The notes beneath the pieces are model-generated. The model ran no database searches, was not told where the DNA came from, and worked only from the letters and a program-made list of their open reading frames with translations. The position numbers and the translations under genes are program-made. From an uncultured Ruminococcus sp. (GTDB lineage: Bacteria; Bacillota; Clostridia; Oscillospirales; Ruminococcaceae), in NCBI GenBank assembly GCA_945877315.1, contig CAMCRP010000001.1, forward strand, positions 1-64,000: DNA of 64,000 nt, read 5' to 3'. Of the stretch, positions 28,191-37,106 are shown piece by piece (position 1 is the stretch's first letter; every line of letters begins with the position of its first letter).

Positions 28191-29812
28191 TACTCATTCG
28201 TGAACAGTTCCTTGGGCAGTTCATCTCTTGTGATAATAGCATCGCTGTTGTAGACCTTTTCCATCATTTCGAGAGATGTGTATTTGTCGGACAGCGTTGT
28301 GGTTCTCAGCTGAACAAGATAGTCGCCGTTCCATACCGCAAACCACAGCCAATAGGCGTTGTCACGGACAATAAGCTCGGGGTCGGGCATGGTGGCACAT
28401 TCGCTCATGGTAACAAGCTTGCCGTTGTTTGCCCAGCCCGACAGCTCAGCGAAAACATCGGGGCTTACGCCGTAGTCATGGGCGTCGGAGTAAATATCAA
28501 TTGCCACAATGTCGCAGTATTCGTCCCCGGGGTACCAATCGGCGGACTGTCCGTTCCAAACCCAGATAAGGTTGTCAAACTGATAGTAGTCGGTCATGCG
28601 GTGATAGAGCAGCTTCCACAGCCACTTATAATTTTCCGCACCCGACGCACCCCACCAGAACCAGCCGCCGCTTGCTTCGTGGAGAGGACGCCACATTACC
28701 GTGACATTCTCGTCCTCCAGCTTCTGCATAAGTGTGGAAATATTGTCGATATCCTTGATTATCCACAGGGCTTCTTCGGAGATCTTTCCTTCGTCAAACA
28801 GCTTCTGCACCTCGTCGGGGGAGAGAGTTGCAAGGTCAATGTCGGTCACGGCGTCGCTTAGCTTGAAGGTGGTCTTGTCGGTATAGAAAGACGCTTCCTT
28901 GCAGGGTGCATGCCAATGCCAGTCGAAAACGGTCAGACCGCCCTCCTTGTCCCACTCAATTGCAAGCTGAGCGTCCTTGCCCTCGGGATTTCCCTTGCTG
29001 AGAGCTATGGAATCGAAGATAAAGTCGAAGGTACGGACGGCGGGGTATTTGCCGAATTTCTTGTAAAGGGCTTCTGTTTCGGTGTTTTTGCCGTGGTCGG
29101 TGCATTGTCCCGAAAGAGTGCGCTTGCCGTAGACGGCTTTCAGGTACTGATAGATGTTTTGTGTTTTCAGGTTTGCGTAGGGGTTGCAGAGCGTTCCCGT
29201 GACATTTTCGTAAATGCTGTCGCTAATTGACTCGCCTGTTTCGATTTTAATGGAATCTATGTTGAAATAGCTCCAGCCCTCGCCGAGAGTAATGGTGTTC
29301 TCGCCCTTTTCCAGGAAAATTCCGTTGGCGGTGGTTTCCTGCCAGTCACCTGCTTCGGAGTAGATGTTCATTACCTTTGCTCCGTTGAAAAGCAGGGGAT
29401 TTTCCTTGTGACCGCCTGCCATATGCCGAACGGTCAGCTTGTAAAACTGACTTGCGGGGATATCCACGGTCAGCTTGAAATCGGCGTTATTTGAGATGGA
29501 CATGTATCCTTCCCCCGAAAATCCCGGCTGGTCTGCCAGCATAACAACTCCGCCCGCTTCGGGTGCGGTTTCACATTCCACGGTAATGGAGCAGTCGGTT
29601 TTTTCAATATTTCTGGCGGTGAGCTTTTCAAAGGTATAGCTGTCAGCCATAGTTATTTTTGACGGGTCGACTTTGGTTCTTTTGCTTGTTTCCTCGGCTG
29701 AAACGGTTGTTGTTTCGCTTGTCTGAGGTTCGTTTGTATTTGATGCGCAGCCTGTAAGTGTCAGTCCTGCCGCCAAAATTGCGGCGGTGTATCTTGATGC
29801 TTTTGATTTCAT
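28190..29812 (-). CDS. Secreted GH26 beta-mannanase lipoprotein with carbohydrate-binding domain
   Basis: The 540-residue precursor has a lipoprotein signal with lipobox LTGC (Cys22) and a Thr/Ser linker, so it is anchored outside the cell. A beta-sandwich resembling a CBM35-type module (about 50-200, GGVVMLADQPGFSGEGYMS ... NTITLGEGWSYFNIDSIKI) precedes the GH26 barrel. Acid/base Glu379 is in MWRPLHEASGGWFWWG and nucleophile Glu471 in TMSECATMP. GH26 enzymes cut beta-1,4-mannan or related glycans. No dockerin is present, so it is cell-bound rather than cellulosomal. It appears to be a single-gene unit. Confidence 0.92.
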   Translation of the reverse strand: MKSKASRYTAAILAAGLTLTGCASNTNEPQTSETTTVSAEETSKRTKVDPSKITMADSYTFEKLTARNIEKTDCSITVECETAPEAGGVVMLADQPGFSGEGYMSISNNADFKLTVDIPASQFYKLTVRHMAGGHKENPLLFNGAKVMNIYSEAGDWQETTANGIFLEKGENTITLGEGWSYFNIDSIKIETGESISDSIYENVTGTLCNPYANLKTQNIYQYLKAVYGKRTLSGQCTDHGKNTETEALYKKFGKYPAVRTFDFIFDSIALSKGNPEGKDAQLAIEWDKEGGLTVFDWHWHAPCKEASFYTDKTTFKLSDAVTDIDLATLSPDEVQKLFDEGKISEEALWIIKDIDNISTLMQKLEDENVTVMWRPLHEASGGWFWWGASGAENYKWLWKLLYHRMTDYYQFDNLIWVWNGQSADWYPGDEYCDIVAIDIYSDAHDYGVSPDVFAELSGWANNGKLVTMSECATMPDPELIVRDNAYWLWFAVWNGDYLVQLRTTTLSDKYTSLEMMEKVYNSDAIITRDELPKELFTNE

Positions 29813-29882
29813 TTTGTTTTCCTCCCTAATGTTTGGTTTAGATAATTATATCATATTTGGCTGTTATTTTCAATAGAAAATG

Positions 29883-30128
29883 CAACAAATTGTTGTAGGG
29901 GACGCATCCCGTCCCGCAGTATCCGCAGTCTGTTATAAGTTCCCGCTTGTTTAAGGTTGGTTCTTGGTTTGTGGGGAACCTTTGCCCGCCTATCGGCGGT
30001 GTGAATAATTATAAAGGCGTGGACGCCTTTATAATTATTCACGAAGCACCGCACACGGTGATGGTTTTTCTTGATTTTGTGATTGTCGTTAGATTGATGC
30101 TTTACTGTTATTTTTGTGTGCGGTGCTT
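29883..30128. repeat. Hairpin-rich island between GH26 and chemoreceptor genes
   Basis: Successive inverted repeats: GGGACG/CGTCCC (29899-29915), AAGGTT/AACCTT (29953-29982), CCGCC/GGCGG (29986-29999), a perfect 19-bp stem with 4-base loop (30001-30019, 30024-30042), and a 13-bp inverted repeat AAGCACCGCACAC/GTGTGCGGTGCTT (30044-30056, 30116-30128). The small reading frames crossing the 19-bp palindrome are mirror artefacts of it. No T-run follows the big hairpins. Confidence 0.8.
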
Positions 30129-30193
30129 TTGGGAGTCGTTGATTTTGTGGGCTTTTATATTGCTTTGCTGCGGCTGTTAGCTTAGGGGAATTT

Positions 30194-30252
30194 CGCCTCT
30201 GCGGAGGCGACGGGGGCGCTGCCCCTCGACCCCGCCACCTTTGAAAAGGTGG
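30194..30252. repeat. GC-rich triple-hairpin dispersed-type repeat
   Basis: CGCCTC/GAGGCG (30194-30209), GGGGC/GCCCC (30213-30225) and CCACCTT/AAGGTGG (30235-30252) stand in a row, followed by ACGAAACTTTT. I recall similar strings from many related genomes, but this was not checked. Confidence 0.6.
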
Positions 30253-30284
30253 ACGAAACTTTTATCTTTTTTCTTTTGCAAAAA

Positions 30285-30310
30285 AGCGGACGCTCTGCTG
30301 AACGTCCGCT
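30285..30310 (-). terminator. Terminator of the chemoreceptor gene
   Basis: AGCGGACG (30285-30292) pairs with CGTCCGCT (30303-30310), followed by a T-run on the minus strand. Confidence 0.8.
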
Positions 30311-30317
30311 GAAAAAA

Positions 30318-32183
30318 TTATCTGAACAATGCCTCCAGAGAACCTGCCAGCTTGTCCAGCTCGGTGGCTGTAGATGCTGCGTTGTTGGATATCTGCGCAT
30401 TCTGCTGGATAACGCCCGAAATGTGCAGCATGCTTTCCGAGATCTCCTCGAAGGACGCTGCCTGCGCTTCGGACGCTGTGGCAATACCGTCAATAAGCTT
30501 GTTGCTTTCGGAAACGCCGTTCATCATGGAACGAAGCTGCTCTGCGGTTTCGTTTGCTATGCGGCTGCCGTCGGAAACTGCACGCTTGGTTTCTTCAATA
30601 AGGTCTGCGGTGCGGGTGGTAGCCTCGGCACTCTTTGTAGCAAGTGTGCGGACTTCATCGGCAACAACGGCAAAGCCCTTGCCGTGCTGTCCTGCTCTTG
30701 CGGCTTCTACGGCTGCGTTCAGAGCAAGGATATTTGTCTGGAATGCGATGTCCTCGATGGTTTTTACGATATTGCTGATCTTTTCGGAGGACTCTTCTAT
30801 CCTTGTCATAGCAACCTGCATTTCGCCCAACTTTTCTGCACCTGCGTCAAGCTCCTTGGTGGTACGGTCTGAGATCTTGCTGGCATTTGCAGCGGACTTT
30901 GCACTGTCCTTTATCTGTTCTGCGATAGAGTTAAAGGACGCTGTTATCTCCTGAACGGTAGCTGCCTGAGTTGCGGAACCGTCGGAGAGCTTTGAAGCAA
31001 TATCCTGCATTTCGGAGGATTCCGAGCCGATATTTGCGGAGATCTCGTTTATCTGGGTGAACAGACGCTGCTGTTCCTCGCTGTGTCTTACGGTTTCCTC
31101 CATATTTCTGCGGATATTTGCTATCATTGCGTTGATTCCGTTGCTAAGGGTTATGTATTCGGGGCAGGTGTCAACATCGAAGACAACGTCCATATCGCCA
31201 GAGGAAACAAGCTCCAGCTTTGCGAGAACAGCGTTGATACCGTCGATGATGACCTTGTTTATCATGCCGTTTAGCTGAATGATAATAGCGGAGATCATCA
31301 AAAGAACGCATATTGCAAAGATCACCATAAGCACGCCTCTGCCGTAATAAACCTCACTCATGGGGATAGCGGCGATAAGTACATAATCGGGATCCTCTGC
31401 GTCGGCATAGCAGAACACACGGGTGCCGTCAATAACACAGGATTTTCTGGTTGCTCCGTCAAGGATCTTTTGGGTTACGCCTGTTTCTAAGGCGGGTGTG
31501 CCGATAAGGGACTCATTGGGGTGGGCGGCAACAGTTCCGTCTGCCTTGGAAACAGCCATAACATATCCCGAGCTGCCGACTGTAAAGGAGCCCAGAACGT
31601 TTGCTATGCTGTTTTTTTCTATCTGATTCTGGAGTCTTTCGGGAGTATTTCCTATCTGAACGATACCTGTCTTATCTCTTCTTGCAACGCCGATATACTG
31701 GAAAAGCTTACCTTCTGCACCATTAGGCTGAGGTTCCTGTGCGAGTTTCACGGAAGAGTCCTTGAGTATGTCCAAAAACGGCTTAGTCTGATCGCCTGAA
31801 GCAAAGTCAAATCCGAAATATGCGGGAACGGTACCCCATTGGATAATACCCTTTTCATCGGTAACGTGAAGCTCGTCAACGTCCAGCAGAGTTTTTATCT
31901 CATCAAGCTTTTTGGCATCGTCGAGGATAGACGGGTTAAGCTCTATCATTTTTGCGAAGGCTTCTGCCTTGGTGATGTAGTCGGAATTCAGCTGGGCGGT
32001 AAGCTCGGCAGTATCGACCTCAACCGATTCAAGCTTTTCGTGGACATCGACCATACGGTTCTTGGCAGTATTTTGTGCAGTGGACTGCATAACACCTGTT
32101 TGCACGAAAAGCAGCACTGCCATCATAAACACAAGTGCAATATTGCACGCTGTTATCATACGCTTGTTCAGAATTTTTCTCAC
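30318..32183 (-). CDS. Methyl-accepting chemotaxis protein
   Basis: The 621-residue receptor has a membrane helix at about 9-29, an outer Cache-type sensor domain (about 40-280), a second helix (about 290-312), a HAMP-like linker and a long coiled-coil signalling domain with the hairpin tip [40 protein letters not shown]. It would bind a small ligand outside and control CheA. Start codon is GTG with GGGGGAA 8 bases upstream. No other chemotaxis or flagellar gene is in the window, so it is an orphan receptor here. Confidence 0.92.
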   Translation of the reverse strand: MRKILNKRMITACNIALVFMMAVLLFVQTGVMQSTAQNTAKNRMVDVHEKLESVEVDTAELTAQLNSDYITKAEAFAKMIELNPSILDDAKKLDEIKTLLDVDELHVTDEKGIIQWGTVPAYFGFDFASGDQTKPFLDILKDSSVKLAQEPQPNGAEGKLFQYIGVARRDKTGIVQIGNTPERLQNQIEKNSIANVLGSFTVGSSGYVMAVSKADGTVAAHPNESLIGTPALETGVTQKILDGATRKSCVIDGTRVFCYADAEDPDYVLIAAIPMSEVYYGRGVLMVIFAICVLLMISAIIIQLNGMINKVIIDGINAVLAKLELVSSGDMDVVFDVDTCPEYITLSNGINAMIANIRRNMEETVRHSEEQQRLFTQINEISANIGSESSEMQDIASKLSDGSATQAATVQEITASFNSIAEQIKDSAKSAANASKISDRTTKELDAGAEKLGEMQVAMTRIEESSEKISNIVKTIEDIAFQTNILALNAAVEAARAGQHGKGFAVVADEVRTLATKSAEATTRTADLIEETKRAVSDGSRIANETAEQLRSMMNGVSESNKLIDGIATASEAQAASFEEISESMLHISGVIQQNAQISNNAASTATELDKLAGSLEALFR

Positions 32184-32369
32184 TTAACATTCCCCCTGAT
32201 TTTTTGTTGCTTCTTTTAGCATTTTATTATCTACTGAATAAGTATATTTTAAATAAATGTTGTCAAATTATGTCGTATCACTATTATAACGCATTAAATC
32301 TAAAAAATCAATAGGTATTTGGCGATTTATAGAAAATTATAAAAAAATCAGGAAATTTCACAAAAAAGG

Positions 32370-32421
32370 TTGAAAACTTATGAAACCTATGTTATAATAG
32401 TATTTAATAGGTAAATCTATT
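32370..32421 (+). promoter_or_regulatory. Promoter and candidate operator of the Rrf2 gene
   Basis: TTGAAA (32370-32375) and TATAAT (32393-32398) are 17 bp apart. An inverted repeat AATAG-N6-CTATT (32406-32421) falls on the likely transcription start and may be an autoregulatory site. The upstream part of the gap (32184-32369) is AT-rich without other recognised features. Confidence 0.7.
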
Positions 32422-32444
32422 TTATCGGAAAGGACCTGAATTGT

Positions 32445-32879
32445 ATGAAGATCTCCACAAAGGGAAGATACGCTCTCAGAATGATGCTTGATCTGGCGGA
32501 AAATCAGGGGGACAGCTATGTTGCGCTCAAGGATATTGCCGATCGGCAGTCTATTTCCAAAAAATATCTTGAACAGATAGTGCCCTTGCTGAACAAGTCG
32601 GGAATGTTAAAGACCAACCGTGGCTATCAGGGCGGCTATCGGCTTTCAAAGGTGCCGTCCGATTATACGGTGGGTGAGATACTCAGAGTGACCGAGGGCA
32701 GTCTTTCGCCCGTTGCCTGTATAGAATATGAGGTAAACGAATGCCCCAATGCGGATAGCTGTCCCACGCTGGGGATATGGAAGGGACTTTATGACGTTGT
32801 GAACAAGTATCTTGACAGCATTACGCTGGAGGACGTTATTAACCGTTCATCGGGCGGGGCGGACAGTGCTTGTCTGTGA
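32445..32879 (+). CDS. Rrf2 family transcriptional regulator (IscR-like)
   Basis: The 144-residue winged-helix protein begins MKISTKGRYALRMMLDLAE, the Rrf2 signature, with recognition helix ISKKYLEQIVPLLNKSGMLKTNRGYQGGYRL. Three cysteines in CIEYEVNECPNADSCPTLGIW have the spacing of an iron-sulfur cluster site as in IscR, NsrR or RsrR. It likely senses Fe-S status, iron or redox signals. No isc/suf or cysteine genes follow, so it acts in trans. A terminator follows directly. Confidence 0.9.
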   Translation: MKISTKGRYALRMMLDLAENQGDSYVALKDIADRQSISKKYLEQIVPLLNKSGMLKTNRGYQGGYRLSKVPSDYTVGEILRVTEGSLSPVACIEYEVNECPNADSCPTLGIWKGLYDVVNKYLDSITLEDVINRSSGGADSACL

Positions 32880-32914
32880 CCTTGATTACAGAACAAATAC
32901 GGCGTATCAATGAT

Positions 32915-32959
32915 AAAGCTGCCACAGGAAATCGCCATATGCGATACTGCGGCAGCTTT
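32915..32959 (+). terminator. Terminator of the Rrf2 gene
   Basis: AAAGCTGCC (32915-32923) pairs with GGCAGCTTT (32951-32959), with an inner ATCGC/GCGAT stem and a T-run. Confidence 0.8.
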
Positions 32960-33003
32960 TTTGTTTACACGAATGTTCAGAAATTCGGCGGTGAAATGCG
33001 AAA

Positions 33004-34230
33004 TCAATCGACCTGTCTTTTTCCGAACACGGCATATGCCGATACCGAGAATATCACCGCCGCAATTACAGCAAATACAGGCGTGAAAATATACGGACGA
33101 ATTACCAAACCGAATATCTCAAACTGAATACTATCTATAATACACCAGAATGCCATCATATTCGAGGGCAGCAGGCAGAATATCTTATAGAGCCACACAA
33201 TATCTTCGGAAACGTTCATCATCATAGGCGCAATAATTATGACGGACATAATAACGATCGTCCCGAAAGGCGTTTTTATTCCTGCGGACAGCAAAGCCGT
33301 CAGTGCCGCCGTCATAATGCACGCCGCAAAAACGCTGACAGAATACAGAAGTGCACATTGTCCCATATTCAGCGGATAGGACATCATAGGCACTTGAAGC
33401 TGTATTGCTGCTCCCGATCCGTCTGTGCCCCATATTGCCATACATTCGGCATATGTAAGCACCGTGAGTATTACGGACAATCCTGCGGACAATGTAAAGC
33501 TTACAAACAGCTTTGCCCACACAAGCAGATTTTTTCCGTGCTTTGAGGATAATATCAGGCTGTCAGCTCCGCTTGTGTATTCCCCCGAAAAAAGCGGTGA
33601 ACAAATTATGGCGACAGCCACAGCGACAATTACCCCCGTGGTGTACATTATTGCAAAAAATCTTGTGTATCCCTCGGACGTTTCAAATACAATGGGCTTT
33701 TCCACACCACTGTCCAACCCAAGAACAGACTGCTTTGCCGCATCGCTCATATTGGTCTGCATGATTGCCTGCTCCTGTTTCAGACGGCGCATTTCATAGA
33801 AATTCTCCGCTTGTTCGCTTGTCATATTTCCGAAGCTTTGTGCGTCAAAACGTTCCGACTGCGTATTGTAAACACTGCGGACTATGGAATATATTTCGCT
33901 GTATTTTCTTGCGTATTCTTTATATTCCTCGCTGTCGGTATATTTTTCGGCGGAATTAAGCCGCAGCTTTGAATACGCCTCGGAAGCCTCCATAATAAGT
34001 TCGGTGTCGATAGCACGTCCCGACAGCTCTCTTGCATATTCAAGGTCGATTTTCATATCGTCATACCGTGACATTACAGGCTCGCCGTTACTGTCGTAAA
34101 CGCTGCCGATTATTGTGCCGAACACGCTGAATAATGATACTGCGGAGGCAAGTATCAGCGTTATTACCGCACCCTTTCGCTTAAAAATCTTTTTGTATTC
34201 GTATGATACTAAGTTCCAAAATATGTTCAT
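33004..34230 (-). CDS. ABC-2 type transporter permease
   Basis: The 408-residue protein has an N-terminal cytoplasmic basic segment (YEYKKIFKRKGA), a first helix at about 22-42, a long outer region rich in Glu/Tyr/Arg (about 45-185), then five helices (from about 193). This is the layout of ABC-2 permeases of bacitracin- or lantibiotic-type exporters. Its ATG overlaps the ATPase stop by 4 bases. Last gene of a four-gene operon with sigma factor, membrane protein and ATPase. Confidence 0.83.
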   Translation of the reverse strand: MNIFWNLVSYEYKKIFKRKGAVITLILASAVSLFSVFGTIIGSVYDSNGEPVMSRYDDMKIDLEYARELSGRAIDTELIMEASEAYSKLRLNSAEKYTDSEEYKEYARKYSEIYSIVRSVYNTQSERFDAQSFGNMTSEQAENFYEMRRLKQEQAIMQTNMSDAAKQSVLGLDSGVEKPIVFETSEGYTRFFAIMYTTGVIVAVAVAIICSPLFSGEYTSGADSLILSSKHGKNLLVWAKLFVSFTLSAGLSVILTVLTYAECMAIWGTDGSGAAIQLQVPMMSYPLNMGQCALLYSVSVFAACIMTAALTALLSAGIKTPFGTIVIMSVIIIAPMMMNVSEDIVWLYKIFCLLPSNMMAFWCIIDSIQFEIFGLVIRPYIFTPVFAVIAAVIFSVSAYAVFGKRQVD

Positions 34231-35102
34231 TTGTTGTTCGTCCTTTCCTCTCCGCTGAAATAATAAAGATACAGATCTTCAAGTGTTGCTTCGGCATTGA
34301 CCGCATTTTCGCAAGGCTTTTCATCGCATACAAGGCGCAAAAATACGCCATCAGCCGCATTTCTTGTGTTTATTATAGGATATTTTTCGGTAAGCATATC
34401 GGCAATATCCTGCGGCACGGTGCACTCCCAAACCTTGCCCTTTATCACCTCGATAATTTCATCAAGTGAGCCGCTGTGGATAAGCTGTCCGCTTTTCATT
34501 ACAAGGATAGTGTTCGCAATATGCTCAATATCCGAAACGATATGTGTGGACAGCAGAATTATCCTGTCTGCGCCCATTCGTGAAATCAGGTTGCGAAAAC
34601 GCACTCTTTCCTTCGGGTCAAGACCTGCTGTGGGTTCGTCAAGGACAAGTACTTTCGGGTCGTTGAGCATTGCCTGTGCAATTCCAAGCCGCTGCTTCAT
34701 TCCTCCCGAAAAGGTCTTTATCTTCTTTTTGGCTTCATTTGTAAGCGATACAAGCTCTAAAAGCTCGGCGGTTTTTGCCTTTGCTTTCGGCTTCGGCAGA
34801 CCTTTAAGTGCGGCAATATACATCATAAAATCCTGTGCCGTAAATTCGGGGTAATATCCGAAATCCTGCGGAAGATAGCCCAGAACATCACGGTATTCCT
34901 CCCGTGAAACGTCAATGCCGTCATAGGAAATGCTGCCCGAGGTGGGTTCAAGCACGCCGCACATCATTCGCATAAGCGTGGTTTTTCCTGCGCCGTTTGC
35001 ACCGAGAAGCCCGTAAACTCCTTTTGTAAGGGTAAGAGAAATGCGGTCGCAGGCGATCTTACTGCCGTAATTTTTTGTTACTCTGTCAAGTGTGAGTTCC
35101 AT
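34227..35102 (-). CDS. ABC transporter ATP-binding protein (BcrA/CcmA type)
   Basis: A 291-residue ATPase with Walker A GANGAGKTT, Q-loop GYLPQDFGYYPEFTAQ, signature FSGGMKQRLGIAQ, Walker B VLVLDEPTAGLDP and switch His in STHIVSDIEHI, followed by a C-terminal extension typical of drug or lantibiotic exporters. It overlaps the preceding membrane-protein gene by 17 bases and the permease by 4, so the four genes are translationally coupled. Confidence 0.92.
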   Translation of the reverse strand: MELTLDRVTKNYGSKIACDRISLTLTKGVYGLLGANGAGKTTLMRMMCGVLEPTSGSISYDGIDVSREEYRDVLGYLPQDFGYYPEFTAQDFMMYIAALKGLPKPKAKAKTAELLELVSLTNEAKKKIKTFSGGMKQRLGIAQAMLNDPKVLVLDEPTAGLDPKERVRFRNLISRMGADRIILLSTHIVSDIEHIANTILVMKSGQLIHSGSLDEIIEVIKGKVWECTVPQDIADMLTEKYPIINTRNAADGVFLRLVCDEKPCENAVNAEATLEDLYLYYFSGEERTNNK

Positions 35103-35808
35103 AATAATTTGCTCCGTTCGAAATTTTTTTCATATTGAATATGATGGTAACAGTCCCGAAAATGCACAGGGCAATGCAGAAATTATTGCAGATATTTTCG
35201 GGTATCTTTACCTGAGAAGCCTGCCAAAGAATTCCCCATACGCTGACAAAAAGCGCCGCACCACCGCTGATATATCCGCCCTCATGTCCTTTAAAGCGGC
35301 TGAATACCGAAAGTGATATGCCGTTTACCAAAAGAAACGGCGCAAGGATATAAATTCCCGCCTTTGCTATGCCAACAGGCGTAAATATTCCCGATATGAC
35401 TGTCAGAGCGGCAATTACCGCAAAGCTTGCCACTCCGAGGATAAGCGTTCTTACGCCCGTAAGCTGCGGCAGAGAAAACCTGCACGCCGTTTCAAGCTCG
35501 GTCATGCCGTATATATTCGAGCGTGAAATTTCCGAGGCGGTGAGCATTGCAAGAAAGGGCGTAAGGGAGGAAATTATCCACACCGCAGGCAGCCCGATAT
35601 ACTTCGGATTTTTAAAGCACACCGTACAAATTGCAGCGGCAACTATCATCGCCGAAACCACCCACACCCGCTTGCGGATATATTTTATCTGGGAAAACAC
35701 AAACTGCGAAAAGCTCAGCTTTGGATAGGGAAGTGCGTTCAGAAATTTTTCCTTTCCCTTTGGCTCGGGGGGCGAAAAGGCTTCGCAGAGTTCCTTTTTT
35801 ACATTCAT
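35086..35808 (-). CDS. Six-helix membrane protein, possible anti-sigma factor
   Basis: The 240-residue protein has about 50 cytoplasmic residues (ending QIKYIRKRV) followed by six predicted membrane helices and a short cytoplasmic end. No named family was recognised. It is encoded between an ECF sigma factor (4-base overlap) and an ABC ATPase (17-base overlap). A cytoplasmic N-terminal segment plus helices, next to the sigma gene, suggests it restrains that factor or forms part of the transporter. Both are inference. Confidence 0.6.
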   Translation of the reverse strand: MNVKKELCEAFSPPEPKGKEKFLNALPYPKLSFSQFVFSQIKYIRKRVWVVSAMIVAAAICTVCFKNPKYIGLPAVWIISSLTPFLAMLTASEISRSNIYGMTELETACRFSLPQLTGVRTLILGVASFAVIAALTVISGIFTPVGIAKAGIYILAPFLLVNGISLSVFSRFKGHEGGYISGGAALFVSVWGILWQASQVKIPENICNNFCIALCIFGTVTIIFNMKKISNGANYYGTHT

Positions 35809-36248
35809 TTCAATGCTCCTTTCAGCAGCTTTTTCATTTGGGCAAGGGCAGACTTTTCAAGGCGATACACCGCAAAACGGGAAATTCCCAATGCCTCCGC
35901 CGTTTCATTCACCGACATTTCCGCAATATAACGCATTACAAGAATTTCCCGATGCTGCTTCGACAGCTTTTCAAGAGCCGTGCGGACGGCAATTTTTGTA
36001 TCGCTTTTGTCGGAAAAATCCTCCGTGGGATAGTCGTCGGAAAGCTCTTCGGTCTGCTTTCGTCGGAAGATATCCGTGCAGAGATTTTTTGCGATAGTGA
36101 AGATATATGCGGCGTTTATGTGGGTATTCTGCGCAAAAAACTTTAGAAAGGCTTCCTGGGTAATGTCCTCGGCAGAAGCGGAATTTCTCAGTCTGTAAAA
36201 GCAGTAGCGGTATATTTTGTCGTACAATTCTTCTATCTCCCGTGGCAC
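35805..36248 (-). CDS. Small ECF-type sigma factor
   Basis: The 147-residue protein has region 2 (YCFYRLRNSASAEDITQEAFLKFFAQ) and region 4 (SKQHREILVMRYIAEMSVNETAEALGISRFAVYRLEKSALAQMKKLL). It is very short for the family; the linker is about 30 residues. GTG start with AGGAGGT 8 bases upstream. First gene of an operon with a membrane protein and an ABC exporter, so it probably controls its own exporter operon under envelope or antibiotic stress. Confidence 0.87.
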   Translation of the reverse strand: MPREIEELYDKIYRYCFYRLRNSASAEDITQEAFLKFFAQNTHINAAYIFTIAKNLCTDIFRRKQTEELSDDYPTEDFSDKSDTKIAVRTALEKLSKQHREILVMRYIAEMSVNETAEALGISRFAVYRLEKSALAQMKKLLKGALK

Positions 36249-36318
36249 CCGTAAAACCTCCTCTCATAATGTATAACGGATAACTGCGGTGAAATGTGCG
36301 GGGATCCTGACAAAAAAT

Positions 36319-36355
36319 AAAAGACAGCACAGTCGGCTTGACAGTGCTGTCTTTT
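36319..36355 (-). terminator. Terminator of the exonuclease gene
   Basis: AAAAGACAGCAC (36319-36330) pairs perfectly with GTGCTGTCTTTT (36344-36355); on the minus strand TTTTATTTTTTG follows. Confidence 0.85.
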
Positions 36356-36409
36356 GAAATAGCAGAAATATTTCTTTATGCGGTGTTGCCCTTAGGACAA
36401 GCCGTTTTC

Positions 36410-37078
36410 TTATTTTTTTCGTGTTTTTACCTTTATCATATCCGAAAGCTTAAATCCTCCCATATCCTTGGAATTGAAGGTCACTCTTGAACGGGATTTC
36501 AGTTCGTCCATACGCTTGCTGTCGCATAGCATAGCAAGGATCTGTGCGGTGTTTTCGGCATCTGCCAGGGCGGAATGTTCCGCACCCACAAAGGTTATCT
36601 GAAGAATATTCAGCGCAGTAGTAAGATTTGCGGGACGGGTAAGTCCCATTTTCCTTGAATAGATCCTCTGCAGGTCTATCCAGCGGGGGAAAACCGCCTC
36701 TGCCTTGGGGAGAAAGCCCTTGAATTCAGCTTCTCTCATGATCTGGAGCTTGTCGGTCTTACTCCAGCTGTAAGCGGTTATCTTTCTGTCTCCCACCCAT
36801 TCGATGAAGCTGTCAAGTGCCGTTTCGTAACATTCGGCGTCCTTGACATCGTCGTATGTAATACCTGTAAGCTTGGTGATCTCAGGGGCTATGGAGTCGG
36901 CGTGCTCAGGTTTTACATAGCACTGAAATCTTTCACAGGTCTTGTTGTCATCATCGAGAATAACAGCTGCAATTTCGATTATTTCATAGTTGAGCAGGTG
37001 AGAGGGATCCTCCTGTTCGGAAAGCCTTTTCACAGGATTGAACTCAAGGTCTATCACCAGCTTTCGGTAGCCTGTCAT
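36410..37078 (-). CDS. DEDDh-family 3'-5' exonuclease
   Basis: The 222-residue protein has Exo I VIDLEFNP (Asp10, Glu12), a second motif in the NYEIIEIAAVILDD and TAYSWSKTDKLQI stretch, and Exo III with His and Asp in GAEHSALADAENTAQIL. It matches the stand-alone KapD/exonuclease-X-like group that trims DNA or RNA 3' ends. The C-terminus is basic (IKVKTRKK). The gene starts 28 bases after the enzyme-I-like gene, with GAAAGGACTG before the ATG, so the two are probably co-transcribed, though no functional link is evident. Confidence 0.87.
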   Translation of the reverse strand: MTGYRKLVIDLEFNPVKRLSEQEDPSHLLNYEIIEIAAVILDDDNKTCERFQCYVKPEHADSIAPEITKLTGITYDDVKDAECYETALDSFIEWVGDRKITAYSWSKTDKLQIMREAEFKGFLPKAEAVFPRWIDLQRIYSRKMGLTRPANLTTALNILQITFVGAEHSALADAENTAQILAMLCDSKRMDELKSRSRVTFNSKDMGGFKLSDMIKVKTRKK

Positions 37079-37106
37079 TTCATCAGTCCTTTCAGAAGGT
37101 GCATTA

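Noticed and set aside
29947..30180. 77-residue reading frame on the plus strand and its mirror on the minus strand
   Set aside because: Both cross the perfect 19-bp palindrome and read the same residues from each strand; no ribosome site and no domain.
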